Origin: a beta proteobacterium AAP51
GTDB lineage: Bacteria; Pseudomonadota; Gammaproteobacteria; Burkholderiales; Burkholderiaceae_C
Reading direction: 5' to 3'
Assembly: GCA_001295905.1 (NCBI GenBank)
Contig: LJHT01000019.1
Location: 62,001 to 126,000, forward strand
DNA length: 64,000 nt
Part shown: positions 1 to 9,141 of the stretch, piece by piece
How positions within the stretch are numbered: the stretch's first letter is position 1
Layout: each line of letters starts with the position of its first letter
Notes under the pieces: generated by a model
Database searches by the model: none
Seen by the model: the letters and a program-made list of their open reading frames with translations, nothing else
What the model was told of the DNA's origin: nothing
Made by a program: the position numbers and the translations under genes

Positions 1-1
1 G

Positions 2-208
2 TACGGCTTCACCTTCGACGAGGTCGTCAACGAAGACGACACGCAGATGACGAAGAACGGCGTCACCCTGCTGATCGACGCGATGAGCCTGCAGTACCTG
101 GGCGGCGCAGAGATCGACTACAAGGAAGACCTGCAAGGCGCGCAGTTCGTCATCAAGAACCCGAACGCCACCACCACCTGCGGTTGCGGTTCGTCGTTCT
201 CGGCCTGA
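2..208 (+). CDS. erpA: ErpA iron-sulfur cluster insertion protein, 3' part only
   Basis: This is the C-terminal 68 residues of an A-type Fe-S carrier; the gene begins outside the window. ErpA delivers assembled Fe-S clusters to apoproteins in the cytoplasm. The fragment reads YGFTFDEV, then a central [12 protein letters not shown] stretch, and ends with the family's paired cysteines in [11 protein letters not shown], which bind the cluster together with an upstream cysteine not visible here. Neighbour order (erpA convergent with anmK) matches many Burkholderiales. Other A-type carriers such as IscA share the CxC tail, but the [11 protein letters not shown] core and the context favour ErpA. 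Confidence 0.9.
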   Translation, partial: YGFTFDEVVNEDDTQMTKNGVTLLIDAMSLQYLGGAEIDYKEDLQGAQFVIKNPNATTTCGCGSSFSA

Positions 209-214
209 GGGCCC

Positions 215-241
215 AAGCCTGGCGCACGCGCCGGGCTTTCT
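215..241 (+). terminator. Terminator between convergent erpA and anmK
   Basis: A ten-base stem (215-224 with 229-238, one G-U pair) closes a four-base loop and is followed by TCT. It starts seven bases after the erpA stop and could serve both convergent genes. Confidence 0.7.
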
Positions 242-265
242 AGTGCGAAGCGAGCGCTCGCGCCT

Positions 266-1381
266 TCAGGCTGCCGGGTGAACCGCGCCCAGCACCCGCA
301 GGCCGCGTGCGCCCGTGACGGCGGGCAGGTTGCCCGGACGGCGTTCCAGGCAAGCCTGCGCCAACCAGGCGAAAGCCAGGGCTTCCACTTGGTCGGGCGC
401 GACACCCAGGCTTGAGCTGCTCTCCACCCGGGTGCGCGGCAGGGCTGCGCGCAGCAGCGCGAGCAGGTGCTCGTTGTAGGCACCCCCGCCGCAGACGTAC
501 AAGGTTTGGGTGTCCGGCGCCTGGCGCTGCAGCGCGGCTGCGGCGCTGCGTGCCGTCAGGGCCGCGAGCGTGGCCATCACATCCACTGGGCGGCGGGTGA
601 TGTCGTCAGCCAGGCGGCTGTCCAGCCAGGCGGCGTTGAAGAGGTCGCGCCCCGTGCTCTTGGGCGGCGGCAGCGCGAAGAAGGGTTCGGCCAGGCAGGT
701 GGCCAACAGCGCTTCATCGACCTGGCCACTCGCGGCCCAGCGGCCGCCTTCGTCCAGGGCCAGGCCGGTGTGGCGCTGGCACCAGAGGTCCATCAGCACA
801 TTGGCCGGGCCGCAGTCGAAACCGCCCACCTCGCCGCTGGCAGGCAGCAGCGTGAGGTTGGCGATGCCGCCCAGGTTCAGTACCGCCCGCGACTCGCCCG
901 CCTGCTGGAAACTGACGGCATGGAAAGCGGGCACCAGCGGTGCGCCCTGGCCGCCGGCGGCGACATCACGGCTGCGGAAGTCGCAAACGACGTCGATCTG
1001 CGTCAGTTCGGCCAGCAGCGCGCCATTGATCAACTGCACTGTGTAGCCGCGGCTGCCGAAAGCTGCCGGCTGATGGCGCACGGTCTGGCCGTGGGCGCCG
1101 ATGGCGCGCACCTGGCTGCCGGGCAGGCCCTGTGCAGCCAGCAGCGCCTGCACCACCTCGGCGTACAGCTGGGCCAGACCTTGGGCCGCCCAGGCCGCGC
1201 GGTGCAGTTCATCAGCGCTGCTGTGGTTCAGGGCCAGCAAGGCCTCGCGCAGGTCTGGAGGGAAGCTGCGGTGCACATGCCTGCGTGATTGCAGGGGCGG
1301 GCCGGCCAGGCTGGTTTCTGCAAGCACCCCGTCGACACCGTCGAGCGAGGTGCCCGACATCAGGCCGATGAAGTAGGCCAC
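266..1381 (-). CDS. anmK: Anhydro-N-acetylmuramic acid kinase
   Basis: AnmK phosphorylates and hydrates 1,6-anhydro-MurNAc, released during murein turnover, to MurNAc-6-phosphate in the cytoplasm. The 371-residue length fits the family. The N-terminus has the nucleotide-binding signature GLMSGTSLDGVD (residues 6-17); further family motifs are GAHGQTVRH, LNLGGIANLT and DCGPANVLMD. The start is GTG, placed directly after the TAG stop of the upstream M23 peptidase gene, which provides a GGAG ribosome site and implies translational coupling. The pairing with a murein endopeptidase fits a shared role in wall remodelling and recycling. Confidence 0.95.
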   Translation of the reverse strand: MAYFIGLMSGTSLDGVDGVLAETSLAGPPLQSRRHVHRSFPPDLREALLALNHSSADELHRAAWAAQGLAQLYAEVVQALLAAQGLPGSQVRAIGAHGQTVRHQPAAFGSRGYTVQLINGALLAELTQIDVVCDFRSRDVAAGGQGAPLVPAFHAVSFQQAGESRAVLNLGGIANLTLLPASGEVGGFDCGPANVLMDLWCQRHTGLALDEGGRWAASGQVDEALLATCLAEPFFALPPPKSTGRDLFNAAWLDSRLADDITRRPVDVMATLAALTARSAAAALQRQAPDTQTLYVCGGGAYNEHLLALLRAALPRTRVESSSSLGVAPDQVEALAFAWLAQACLERRPGNLPAVTGARGLRVLGAVHPAA

Positions 1382-2767
1382 CTACTCCATGACGGCGCGC
1401 GCGCCGGTGAGGCTTTCGGCCAGGTCCAGCTTCACCTGCACGGTGGCCAGGGTTTCCTTGAACTGCGGGCGCGAAGCGGCGTCGATGGGCGTGGCCTCGG
1501 CGCTCTTGGCCATGCGCAAGGGGTCCTTGTGCTGCCCGTTCACGCGGAATTCGTAATGCAGGTGAGGGCCGGTAGCCCAGCCCGTAGCGCCCACGGCACC
1601 GATGCGGTAACCCTGCTCCACACGCTGACCCTTGCGCACGTCGATGCGGCTCAGGTGGGCGTAGAGGGTGCTGCGGTCGTTCGAGTGGCGCACCTCGATG
1701 ACGTTGCCATACCCGTTCTGGCGGCCCGCGAAGGTGACAACGCCATCCGCCACCACGCGCACCGGCGTGCCGGTGGGGGCGGCGTAATCGACGCCCAGGT
1801 GGGGCCGGCTCGTCTTGAAGATGGGGTGGATGCGCATCGCGAAACCCGAGGTCACGCGAGAGAACTCCAGCGGGCTGGCCAGGAAGGCGCGGCGCTTGCT
1901 GCTGCCGTCGATGTCGTAGTAAGCCGCACGGCCGTCGGAGGCCTTGAACCACACCGCGTGGTGCGAACGGCCGCCGTTGACGAACTCGGCCGCCAGCACG
2001 CGGCCGGTACCTTCGTTCCAGGCCACGGGTTCGCCGTCGGCCATGAGCGTTTCGTAGACGACGCTGAAGGTGTCGCCCTTGCGAAGTTCGCGGTGGAAAT
2101 CGATGTCGGTGGAGAAGATGTCGGCCAGCTGCACGGCCACGGCATCGGGCAGGCGGGCTTCGTCGGTGGCGGCGAACAGCGAGGTGCGGATCGTGCCGCT
2201 GGCCAGCCGCGGTTGCACCGTGAAGGGCGCTGATTCCAGCTGGGCCAGCCAGCGGCCGTCCACACGAGACAGCGTCAGCCGCGTGAAGTGGGTGCGTGCC
2301 AACTCGCTGCGGTCTGCCGGGAAGCGGGCCACCAGGGTCTGCAGCCGGCCATCGGCGCCCATGTCGGCGCGCACCATCTTGCCGCCCCGGCCGGCCAGCA
2401 GCTGGCGGGCCGTGAGGTCGTTGCGGATGAAGCTGGCGGCTTCGGCATCCAGCACGCCCAGCCGGCCGAGCAAGGCTTCGGCGGTGTCGGTGCTGCGCGT
2501 GATGTCGCTGCGGGTCAGCGTGAATTCATGGGCCGCCAGTTCAGACAACTGGCTGCCCATGCCCTCGGGCATCACCACTTCGGAAATGACGCGCTGGGGC
2601 AGGCTGGCGGCATCGGGCGCCAAGGGCGCCACGGCGACGGCGGTGATGCCGAAACCCGCCAGCAGCGTGACGGCGGTGGCGATGAGGCCCCGGCGGTGTC
2701 GCGCGGTGACTTCCTGCAGGCCCGCAAGGGCGCGGTGAGCGTGAGCGTTCAAGGTGCGGCGAGTCAC
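1382..2767 (-). CDS. M23 family murein DD-endopeptidase, MepM-like
   Basis: A membrane-anchored metallopeptidase that should cut peptide crosslinks in peptidoglycan in the periplasm. About 461 residues: a short cytoplasmic tail, one hydrophobic segment near residues 28-50, a central domain typical of MepM/NlpD-like proteins, and a C-terminal LytM domain with the zinc motif HLGVD and the HLH triad in GPHLHYEF. All expected metal ligands are present. The GTG at 2767 is chosen; a TTG nine codons upstream (2794) is also open, and neither has a clear ribosome site. It is divergent from tyrS and co-directional with anmK, an order common in Burkholderiales. Confidence 0.87.
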   Translation of the reverse strand: MTRRTLNAHAHRALAGLQEVTARHRRGLIATAVTLLAGFGITAVAVAPLAPDAASLPQRVISEVVMPEGMGSQLSELAAHEFTLTRSDITRSTDTAEALLGRLGVLDAEAASFIRNDLTARQLLAGRGGKMVRADMGADGRLQTLVARFPADRSELARTHFTRLTLSRVDGRWLAQLESAPFTVQPRLASGTIRTSLFAATDEARLPDAVAVQLADIFSTDIDFHRELRKGDTFSVVYETLMADGEPVAWNEGTGRVLAAEFVNGGRSHHAVWFKASDGRAAYYDIDGSSKRRAFLASPLEFSRVTSGFAMRIHPIFKTSRPHLGVDYAAPTGTPVRVVADGVVTFAGRQNGYGNVIEVRHSNDRSTLYAHLSRIDVRKGQRVEQGYRIGAVGATGWATGPHLHYEFRVNGQHKDPLRMAKSAEATPIDAASRPQFKETLATVQVKLDLAESLTGARAVME

Positions 2768-3028
2768 TGCGAGTGGTTGGCACGCCGCACGCAAGATGCG
2801 GGCCCAACGGTGTTGATCGAGTGGCCTCCTGCACCGGTGGCACCAGGGTTGCAGGCAGGCCGTCCACTAGAATGAGGCGTTGGGGCCTGGGGCGCCGCCG
2901 CGTGCATTCATCCTGGGAAGGCAGCGCGCAGTATAGCCAAGGCATCGCCAGGCACCCTCAGGGCTGCCCCCAGTCTTTGCATTGTCGGCCGCCCGGCGGC
3001 CTCCTGAACCTGCACTGAGTAACCGTTC

Positions 3029-4303
3029 ATGTCCCAGACTGCCGCGCCCACGGGCCCCGATGCCCTGGCCGCCACCGCCGCCACGCCCCATACGCCATTG
3101 ACCGACGGTGTTCGTGAGGCCCTGGCCATCTCCCTGCGCGGTTGCGAAGAGTTGCTGCCCGAGGCCGAATGGGTGAAGAAGCTGCAGCGTGCCGAAGCCA
3201 CCGGCCAGCCGCTGCGCATCAAGCTGGGGCTGGACCCCACCGCGCCCGACATCCACATCGGCCACACCGTGGTGCTGAACAAGATGCGCCAGCTGCAGGA
3301 CCTGGGGCACAAGGTCATCTTTCTGATCGGCGACTTCACCTCAATGATCGGCGACCCTTCCGGCCGCAACGCCACGCGCCCGCCGCTGACGCGCGAGCAG
3401 ATCGAAGCCAACGCCCAGACCTACTACAAGCAGGCCAGCCTGGTGCTGGACCCTGCCCGCACCGAGATTCGTTACAACAGCGAATGGAGCGACCCGCTGG
3501 GCGCGCGCGGGATGATCGAACTCTCGGCCAAGTACACGCTGGCGCGCATGCTCGAGCGCGATGACTTCACCAAGCGTTTCAAGGCCGGCAACCCCATCAG
3601 CCTGCACGAACTGCTGTACCCGCTGATGCAGGGCTACGACTCGGTGGCCTTGAAGAGCGACCTCGAACTCGGCGGCACCGACCAGAAGTTCAACCTGCTG
3701 GTGGGCCGCGCGCTGCAGCAGGAGTACGGGCAGGAGCCGCAGTGCATCCTGACCATGCCGTTGCTGGAAGGGCTGGACGGCGTCGAGAAGATGTCGAAGA
3801 GCAAGCACAACTACATCGGCATCACCGACGAACCCAACAGCATGTTCGCCAAGGTGCTGAGCATCAGCGACGTGCAGATGTGGAAGTGGTTCACCCTGCT
3901 GAGCTTCCGGCCCGAGGCCGAGATCGCCGCGCTGAAGCGCGAGGTGGAAGGCGGCCGCAACCCGAAAGACGCCAAGGTGCAGCTGGCGCGCGAGATCACC
4001 ACGCGCTTCCACGGCGCGGCGGCGGCCGAGGCGGCGGTGGAAGACTTCCACCGCCGGGCCGCCGGTGGTGTGCCCGACGAGATTCCCGACGTGGCGCTGA
4101 CGGGGGCACCGCTGGCCATCGGCGCGCTGCTGAAGCAGGCGGGCCTGGCACCTTCCACCAGCGAGGCGCTGCGCCTGGTGGAGCAGGGCGGCGTGCGCGT
4201 GGACGGCAGCACCGTCAGCGACAAGGGCCTGAAGCTGGCGCCCGGCTGCTACGTGGTGCAGGTGGGCAAGCGCAAGTTCGCGCGCGTGACGCTGGTGGCC
4301 TGA
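3029..4303 (+). CDS. tyrS: Tyrosyl-tRNA synthetase
   Basis: Class I aminoacyl-tRNA synthetase that charges tRNA-Tyr. The 424-residue protein has the HIGH motif (in PDIHIGHTVV, about residue 77) and KMSKS (in GVEKMSKSKHNY, about residue 254), and ends in an S4 RNA-binding domain (LRLVEQGGVRVDG onward). An alanine/threonine-rich stretch of about 30 residues precedes the catalytic domain. The ribosome site upstream of the ATG is weak. Followed seven bases later by the CDF transporter gene, so tyrS, the transporter and dtd are probably co-transcribed. Confidence 0.96.
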   Translation: MSQTAAPTGPDALAATAATPHTPLTDGVREALAISLRGCEELLPEAEWVKKLQRAEATGQPLRIKLGLDPTAPDIHIGHTVVLNKMRQLQDLGHKVIFLIGDFTSMIGDPSGRNATRPPLTREQIEANAQTYYKQASLVLDPARTEIRYNSEWSDPLGARGMIELSAKYTLARMLERDDFTKRFKAGNPISLHELLYPLMQGYDSVALKSDLELGGTDQKFNLLVGRALQQEYGQEPQCILTMPLLEGLDGVEKMSKSKHNYIGITDEPNSMFAKVLSISDVQMWKWFTLLSFRPEAEIAALKREVEGGRNPKDAKVQLAREITTRFHGAAAAEAAVEDFHRRAAGGVPDEIPDVALTGAPLAIGALLKQAGLAPSTSEALRLVEQGGVRVDGSTVSDKGLKLAPGCYVVQVGKRKFARVTLVA

Positions 4304-4309
4304 GCCCCC

Positions 4310-5200
4310 ATGCAGGTACAGCGCTACCTGCAGCTCTCCATCGCGGTGGCGCTGGCCACCATCGCGCTGAAGACCGGTGCTTGGTGGGTGACCGGCAGCG
4401 TGAGCCTGCTGTCCGACGCGCTGGAGTCGCTGGTGAACCTGGCCGGCGCGGTGTTTGCGCTGGCGATGGTGACCATCGCCGCACGCCCGCCGGACGACGA
4501 ACACCCCTACGGCCACCACAAGGCCGAGTACTTCAGCAGCGGCTTCGAGGGCGTGCTCATCTTCGCGGCGGCCCTGGCCATCATCTGGGCCGCGGTGATG
4601 CGCCTGCTGAACCCGCAGCCGCTGGAAGCCGTGGGCCTGGGGCTGGTGCTGTCGGTGGTGAGCTCGGCGATGAACGGGGCGCTGGCCTACAGCATGCTGC
4701 GCAAGGCGCGCGCCGTGCAGTCGATGGCGCTGGAAGCCGATGCCCGGCACCTTTTCACCGATGTCTGGACGTCTGCCGGCGTGGTGCTCGGTCTGCTGGC
4801 GGTGATGGCCACCGGCTGGGCCTGGCTCGACCCCGTGATCGCCATCGCCGTGGCGCTGAACATCCTGCGCGTGGGCGCCAGCCTCGTGCGCCAGTCGGCC
4901 GGCGGGCTGATGGACGAAGCGCTGGAAACCGAACACCGCAGCGCCATCGAAGCCGTGCTGCAGGCGCACAGCCACGATGCCGTGCACTTCGACCACATCA
5001 CTTCGCGGCGGGCGGGCCAGCGCCGCTTCGTCGACCTGCACATGCACATGCCGGCCGGCTGGACGCTGGGCCGTGCAGCGGCTGAACGTGGCGCGGTGGA
5101 ACAAGCCCTGATGCAGGCCGTGCCGGGCCTGCGGGCCAGCATCCAGCTGCTGCCGCTGGGCGTGGAAGTGCACTTGGCCGACACCGGGGCCGCCGCGTGA
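4310..5200 (+). CDS. Cation diffusion facilitator family metal transporter
   Basis: Inner-membrane divalent cation/proton antiporter, 296 residues. Transmembrane segments cover roughly residues 10-190. The metal site is visible as SDALESL in TM2 and HLFTDVWTS in TM5, both with the expected aspartates, plus the [11 protein letters not shown] loop. The C-terminal cytoplasmic domain (after GGLMDEALE) holds the histidines expected of the regulatory metal-binding fold. The substrate (Zn, Fe, Mn, Co) cannot be told from sequence alone. Located seven bases after tyrS; its stop overlaps the GTG start of dtd. Confidence 0.9.
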   Translation: MQVQRYLQLSIAVALATIALKTGAWWVTGSVSLLSDALESLVNLAGAVFALAMVTIAARPPDDEHPYGHHKAEYFSSGFEGVLIFAAALAIIWAAVMRLLNPQPLEAVGLGLVLSVVSSAMNGALAYSMLRKARAVQSMALEADARHLFTDVWTSAGVVLGLLAVMATGWAWLDPVIAIAVALNILRVGASLVRQSAGGLMDEALETEHRSAIEAVLQAHSHDAVHFDHITSRRAGQRRFVDLHMHMPAGWTLGRAAAERGAVEQALMQAVPGLRASIQLLPLGVEVHLADTGAAA

Positions 5201-5637
5201 TCGCGCTGGTGCAGCGCGTGCGCAGCGCCCGCGTGGAGGTGGCTGGCGCAACCATTGGCGCCATCGACACGGGCTTGCTCGTGCTGGTGTGTGCCGAGCC
5301 CACCGATACCCCGGCCGTGGCCGTGCGCCTGCTGGACAAGCTGCTGAAGCTGCGCATCTTCAGCGACGAGGCCGGCAAGATGAACCGCAGCGTGCAGGAC
5401 GTGGCCGGCGGGCTGCTCATCGTCAGCCAGTTCACGCTGGCGGCCGACGTGAGCGGCGGCAACCGCCCCAGCTTCACGGGCGCTGCGCCGCCGGCCCTGG
5501 GCCGCGCGCTGTACGACGAACTGCTGCGCCTGGCCCGCGAGCGCCATCCGCAGGTGGCCGCGGGCGAGTTCGGTGCCGACATGCAGGTGCATCTGGTGAA
5601 CGACGGGCCGGTGACGATACCCATCACGCTGCGTTGA
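5197..5637 (+). CDS. dtd: D-aminoacyl-tRNA deacylase
   Basis: Hydrolyses D-amino acids from wrongly charged tRNAs, D-Tyr-tRNA included, so its linkage to tyrS makes sense. It has 146 residues, the normal length. Both active-site signatures are present: SQFTLAADV with the Gly-rich GGNRPSF, and the Gly-cisPro motif in NDGPVTIPI near the C-terminus. The start is GTG in a four-base GTGA overlap with the upstream transporter gene. Confidence 0.96.
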   Translation: MIALVQRVRSARVEVAGATIGAIDTGLLVLVCAEPTDTPAVAVRLLDKLLKLRIFSDEAGKMNRSVQDVAGGLLIVSQFTLAADVSGGNRPSFTGAAPPALGRALYDELLRLARERHPQVAAGEFGADMQVHLVNDGPVTIPITLR

Positions 5638-5647
5638 AGCGGCCATG

Positions 5648-5672
5648 AAAAAGGCCGCCCGAAGGCGGCCTG
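5648..5672 (-). terminator. Rho-independent terminator for the TctC-type gene
   Basis: A perfect seven-base stem GGCCGCC/GGCGGCC (5653-5659 and 5664-5670) has a four-base loop, TTCG when read on the minus strand. On that strand the stem is followed by five T residues. It lies between dtd and the convergent binding-protein gene, and may also act on dtd. Confidence 0.85.
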
Positions 5673-5716
5673 TTCAAGCAGGTGAGAGGGCCGGCTTGAC
5701 GCCCTCAGTCGGCCTC

Positions 5717-6694
5717 TTAGTCGGCATATTGCCCAGCGGCCTTGATGGCAGGGCCCCACTTGGCGATTTCGGCCTCGACGAACTTCTTGTGGTCGGCCGG
5801 GTTCACGCGGTTGTCGGTGACGACCACGGCGCCCAGGGCTTCCTGGCGCTTGATGAACTCGGGGTCCTTCAGCGCGGCGCGCAGTGCGGTGTTCACCGTG
5901 TCGAGCACGGCCTTGGGCGTGCCCTTGGGCGCGTACAGGCCGTGCCAGATCGAGACGTTGAAGCCCTTGAGGCCTTGCGAATCGAGCGTGGGCAGCTTGG
6001 ACAGCGCGGGCGTGCTCAGCGGCTTGAGCGTCGTCACCGCATAGGCCTTCACCTTGCCGGCTTCGATCTGGCTGGTGGTGTTGGTGGTCTGGTCGCACAT
6101 GATGTCGACCTGGCCGCCCAGGATGTCGGTCATGGCCGGTGCCGTGCCCTTGTAGGGGATGGTGGTCATGTCGATCTTCAGGCTTTGCTGCAGCAGCAGG
6201 CCGCACAGGTGCGAAGCAGCGCCCAGGCCGGCGTTGGCCAGGTTGATCTTGCCCTTGTTGGCTTCCAGCCACTTCACCAGCTCGGCGTAGTTGTTGGCCG
6301 GCAGCGTGGGGCGGCCGATCAGCGTCATGGGCACGTCGTTGACCATACCCACGTACTCGAAGTCTTCCAGCACCTTGAACGACAGGTTGCGGTACAGCGC
6401 CGGCGCGGTGGCCATGCCGATGTGGTGCAGCAGCAGCGTGTAGCCGTCGGGGCTGGCCTTGGCCACCTTGGCCGCGCCCAGCGTGCCGCCGGCGCCGCCC
6501 ACGTTCTCGATGACGATGGTCTGGTTCTTCAGGCCCTTGCGCAGCACTTCGGCCAGGTCGCGGGCCACTTTGTCGGTGGGGCCGCCAGCGGCGAAGGGCA
6601 CCACGATGGTGATGGGCTTGTCGGGGTAGGCGAAGCTGCTCGTGGCCACGAAGGCCGCTGCCAGCGCGGTGAGGGTCTTGAACGTCATCTTCAT
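5717..6694 (-). CDS. Bug/TctC family tripartite tricarboxylate transporter substrate-binding protein
   Basis: A periplasmic solute-binding protein of the Bug (Bordetella uptake gene) family, greatly expanded in Burkholderiales; it binds carboxylates or related metabolites. The chosen start (6694) has GGAGA seven bases upstream and gives 325 residues with a signal peptide ending SSFA. The mature protein opens with YPDKPITIVVPFAAGGPTDKV, typical of the family, and carries the NAGLGAASH and GGQVDIMCD motifs. No tctA/tctB membrane genes are adjacent, so it is an orphan binding protein, as is usual for Bug proteins. The ligand is not predictable. Confidence 0.9.
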   Translation of the reverse strand: MKMTFKTLTALAAAFVATSSFAYPDKPITIVVPFAAGGPTDKVARDLAEVLRKGLKNQTIVIENVGGAGGTLGAAKVAKASPDGYTLLLHHIGMATAPALYRNLSFKVLEDFEYVGMVNDVPMTLIGRPTLPANNYAELVKWLEANKGKINLANAGLGAASHLCGLLLQQSLKIDMTTIPYKGTAPAMTDILGGQVDIMCDQTTNTTSQIEAGKVKAYAVTTLKPLSTPALSKLPTLDSQGLKGFNVSIWHGLYAPKGTPKAVLDTVNTALRAALKDPEFIKRQEALGAVVVTDNRVNPADHKKFVEAEIAKWGPAIKAAGQYAD

Positions 6695-6885
6695 GAGGGT
6701 TGTCTCCAGGGCACGAATGGTGTGGGGCCGGGCCGAGATGGTAGGCCGACACGCCGTCAGGGCCACGGCGGGAACTACTTATCGCAGCATTCGGCGTGCG
6801 GCTTTCGGGGCCATGGGCCCAGCGCGCGCCGGACCGCACGCGCTTGGCGCAGACTCCGACTCTCACCAACCACACCGCCCAACCC

Positions 6886-7512
6886 ATGATTCGACGCGCT
6901 GCATGGCGGGCCTTGCTGGCCCTGTCCCTGGCTGCCGGTGGGACGCCCGCTGCCATGGCCATAGAAGAACCCAGTTTCGAGGTCGTACGCGAACTCGGGC
7001 CCGTGCAGATACGCCAGTACGCCCCCTACGTGGTGGCCGAGGTCGAGGTGGAAGGCACGGCCGAAAGCGCCGGCAACACGGCCTTTCCCATCCTGGCGGG
7101 CTACATCTTCGGCAAGAACAAGGGCGAGCGGAAGATGGCGATGACCGCGCCCGTGACGCAGACCGCAGCGCCCATGAAGATGGCGATGACGGCCCCGGTC
7201 ACGCAGACGGCCAGCGCCGAAGGCCGCTACATCGTGCAGTTCGTGCTGCCTGCCAGCGTGAGCCTTGCGAACGCGCCCGAGCCGCTGGACGCCCGCGTGC
7301 GCCTGCGCGAAGTACCGGGCGCGAAGCTGGCTGCCATCCGCTACCGCGGCACCTGGTCGCAGGCCAATTACGACGAGCACCTGGCCCTGCTGAAGAAGAC
7401 GCTGACCGAGCAGCAACTGGCCTGGACCGGCGAGCCCGTGTTCTCGCGCTACGACCCGCCGCTGATGCCCTGGTTCATGCGCCGCAACGAGATCTGGCTG
7501 AGCCTGCCCTGA
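6886..7512 (+). CDS. SOUL family heme-binding protein, exported
   Basis: SOUL/HBP proteins bind tetrapyrroles; bacterial members are mostly uncharacterised. The ATG at 6886 yields 208 residues with a signal peptide ending GTPAAMA, so a periplasmic location is expected; a longer reading from 6796 would bury that signal. The family's two IaMTaPV boxes are both present as near-identical 15-residue units in tandem (7132-7221), more alike than is usual. The rest (FVLPASVSL, VRLREVPGAKLAAIRYRG, NYDEHLALL) is typical. Divergent from the Bug protein. Confidence 0.85.
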   Translation: MIRRAAWRALLALSLAAGGTPAAMAIEEPSFEVVRELGPVQIRQYAPYVVAEVEVEGTAESAGNTAFPILAGYIFGKNKGERKMAMTAPVTQTAAPMKMAMTAPVTQTASAEGRYIVQFVLPASVSLANAPEPLDARVRLREVPGAKLAAIRYRGTWSQANYDEHLALLKKTLTEQQLAWTGEPVFSRYDPPLMPWFMRRNEIWLSLP

Positions 7513-7539
7513 GCTGGCCCCGCCCGCGCGCGGCCAGCT
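7512..7539. terminator. Possible bidirectional terminator hairpin
   Basis: An eight-base inverted repeat AGCTGGCC/GGCCAGCT (7512-7519, 7532-7539) with a GC-rich 12-base loop lies between the convergent SOUL and CoA-ligase genes. There is no clear T tract, so this is tentative. Confidence 0.4.
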
Positions 7540-7549
7540 GCAGCGCGCT

Positions 7550-8803
7550 TCATTTGTAGCTGCGCCGGTCTTCGATGAGCTTGCCGTCGTTGGGCAGGCT
7601 GCCTGGCGGCAGGAGCTGCACTTCACAGCGCAGCTTGGTGATGTCGCGCACGCTGGCGGCCACGGCAGCCTGCAGGCCCTCGGGCATGCCTTGGGTTTCG
7701 GCCTGCAGCGTGGGCTGGTCGTTGGCCATCTCGCCGGCCACCACCAGGCGCACGCGGGCCAGCTCGGGGTGGCGCTTCAGCAGCTCGGCCACCTGGCCGG
7801 GGTGCACGAACATGCCGCGCACCTTGGCCGTCTGGTCGGCGCGGCCCAGCCAGCCCTTGATGCGCGGGCCAGTGCGCCCGGTGGGGCAGGGGCCGGGCAG
7901 CACGGCGCTGAGGTCGCCGGTGCCGAAGCGCAGCATCGGGTAGTCGGCATTGAAGGTGGTGACCACCACTTCGCCCACTTCGCCTTCGGGCAGCACGTCG
8001 CCCGTGCCGGGGCGCACGATCTCCACCAGCACGCCTTCATCCACCACCAGGCCTTCGCGCGCGGTGGTCTCGAAGGCGATGACGCCCACGTCGGCCGTGG
8101 CATAGGCTTGGTAGGCAGCGACACCGCGCTCCAGGAGCCAGTCGCGCAGGCTGGGCGGGAAGGCCTCGCCGCTGACCAGGGCCTTCTTCAGGCTGGGCAG
8201 TGCCAGGCCGGTTTCGGCGGCCTTCTCGAGCAGGATGCGCAGGAAGCTGGGCGTGCCTGCATAGGCCGCCGGCCGCAGGTGCTGCAGGGCCTGCAGCTGC
8301 AGTTCGGTGTTGCCCACGCCGCCCGGGAAGACGGTGCAGCCCAGGGCGTGGGCGCCGCTTTCCATGATCCACGCGCCCGGCGTGAGGTGGTAGCTGAAGC
8401 TGTTGTGCACGAGGTCGCCGGCCATGAAGCCGGCTGCATGCATGGCGCGGGCGGCACGCCAGTAGTCGGCCCCTGGGCCTTCAGGTTCGTACAGCGGGCC
8501 GGGCGACTGGTACACGCGCCGCGCCGGCCGCAGCGCGCGCTGCGAGGCCCAGCCCAGGGCCGAGTAGCCGCCGAAGGCGTCGCTGCCGCGCTGCGCGTTC
8601 TGGGCGTCCAGCAACTCGTGCTTGCGCGTGACGGGCAGCCGGGCCAGCGCGGCCAGGGTGGTGACGGCGGCGGCGTCCACGCCTTGCAGCCGCGCGGCCA
8701 TCGCGGGCACGGCCAGGGCCGCCTGCACCTGCGCGGGCAGGGCCAGGGCCAGTGCGGCCGCGCGTTCGGCAGGGCTGCGGGTCTCCAGGGGGGTGGGCTG
8801 CAT
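7550..8803 (-). CDS. Phenylacetate-CoA ligase family AMP-forming enzyme
   Basis: A 417-residue member of the adenylate-forming superfamily, close in layout to PaaK-type ligases that make CoA thioesters of aromatic or other acids. Visible motifs: YQSPGPLYEPEG (a substituted version of the usual TSGTTG phosphate loop), YAGTPSFLRILLEKA, AYATADVGVIAFE, RFGTGDLS, and KVRGMFVHPGQV near the C-terminus. The phosphate loop lacks the classical Ser/Thr/Gly pattern, as in many members of this subgroup. It is the last gene of the liv-like operon, 29 bases after the small conserved gene. The substrate is probably the acid imported by that transporter; this is inferred from context only. Confidence 0.82.
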   Translation of the reverse strand: MQPTPLETRSPAERAAALALALPAQVQAALAVPAMAARLQGVDAAAVTTLAALARLPVTRKHELLDAQNAQRGSDAFGGYSALGWASQRALRPARRVYQSPGPLYEPEGPGADYWRAARAMHAAGFMAGDLVHNSFSYHLTPGAWIMESGAHALGCTVFPGGVGNTELQLQALQHLRPAAYAGTPSFLRILLEKAAETGLALPSLKKALVSGEAFPPSLRDWLLERGVAAYQAYATADVGVIAFETTAREGLVVDEGVLVEIVRPGTGDVLPEGEVGEVVVTTFNADYPMLRFGTGDLSAVLPGPCPTGRTGPRIKGWLGRADQTAKVRGMFVHPGQVAELLKRHPELARVRLVVAGEMANDQPTLQAETQGMPEGLQAAVAASVRDITKLRCEVQLLPPGSLPNDGKLIEDRRSYK

Positions 8804-8832
8804 GCGGCGCCTGCGTCCAGGTGAAGGTCGTT

Positions 8833-9141
8833 TCAGTCTTCCTGGTCCCAGCGGGCCAGGCGCTTCTTCAGTTCATCGATCAGCTTGCGCTGCTCGGCGG
8901 CGTTGCGCACGGTCTGGCGGTCCCACTCGGGCGTCATCGCCAGCTTGCGGGCCAGGCGCACCTGCAGGGCATCGCCCTCCACGCTGGCCTGCAGCACCGG
9001 CTTGCCGCGCAACTCGAAACCCGCGCCGCGCGCCGTGAGCTTCAGGTCGCGGGCGGCGCGTTGCACGGCTTGCAGGGCATCCTCCGGCTTGAAGGCCGGC
9101 AGCGCGAAACCGAAATCACTGCCGTCGTCGGGCGTGCTCAT
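8833..9141 (-). CDS. Small conserved protein of the liv-like operon
   Basis: A 102-residue soluble protein with no signal peptide and no recognised domain. The start at 9141 is chosen because its ATG overlaps the livF stop as ATGA; an ATG three codons upstream is also possible. The first part is acidic (MSTPDDGSDFGF), the middle (LTARGAGFELRGKPVLQAS) looks like a beta-rich fold, and the end (RKLIDELKKRLARWDQED) is a charged helix. Overlap with livF and the short gap to the following CoA ligase place it firmly in the operon. Function unknown. Confidence 0.8.
   Translation of the reverse strand: MSTPDDGSDFGFALPAFKPEDALQAVQRAARDLKLTARGAGFELRGKPVLQASVEGDALQVRLARKLAMTPEWDRQTVRNAAEQRKLIDELKKRLARWDQED

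Noticed and set aside
7132-7221. 15-residue tandem duplication in the SOUL protein as a novel repeat
   Set aside because: Two MTAPV boxes are a normal feature of the family; only their high similarity here is notable.
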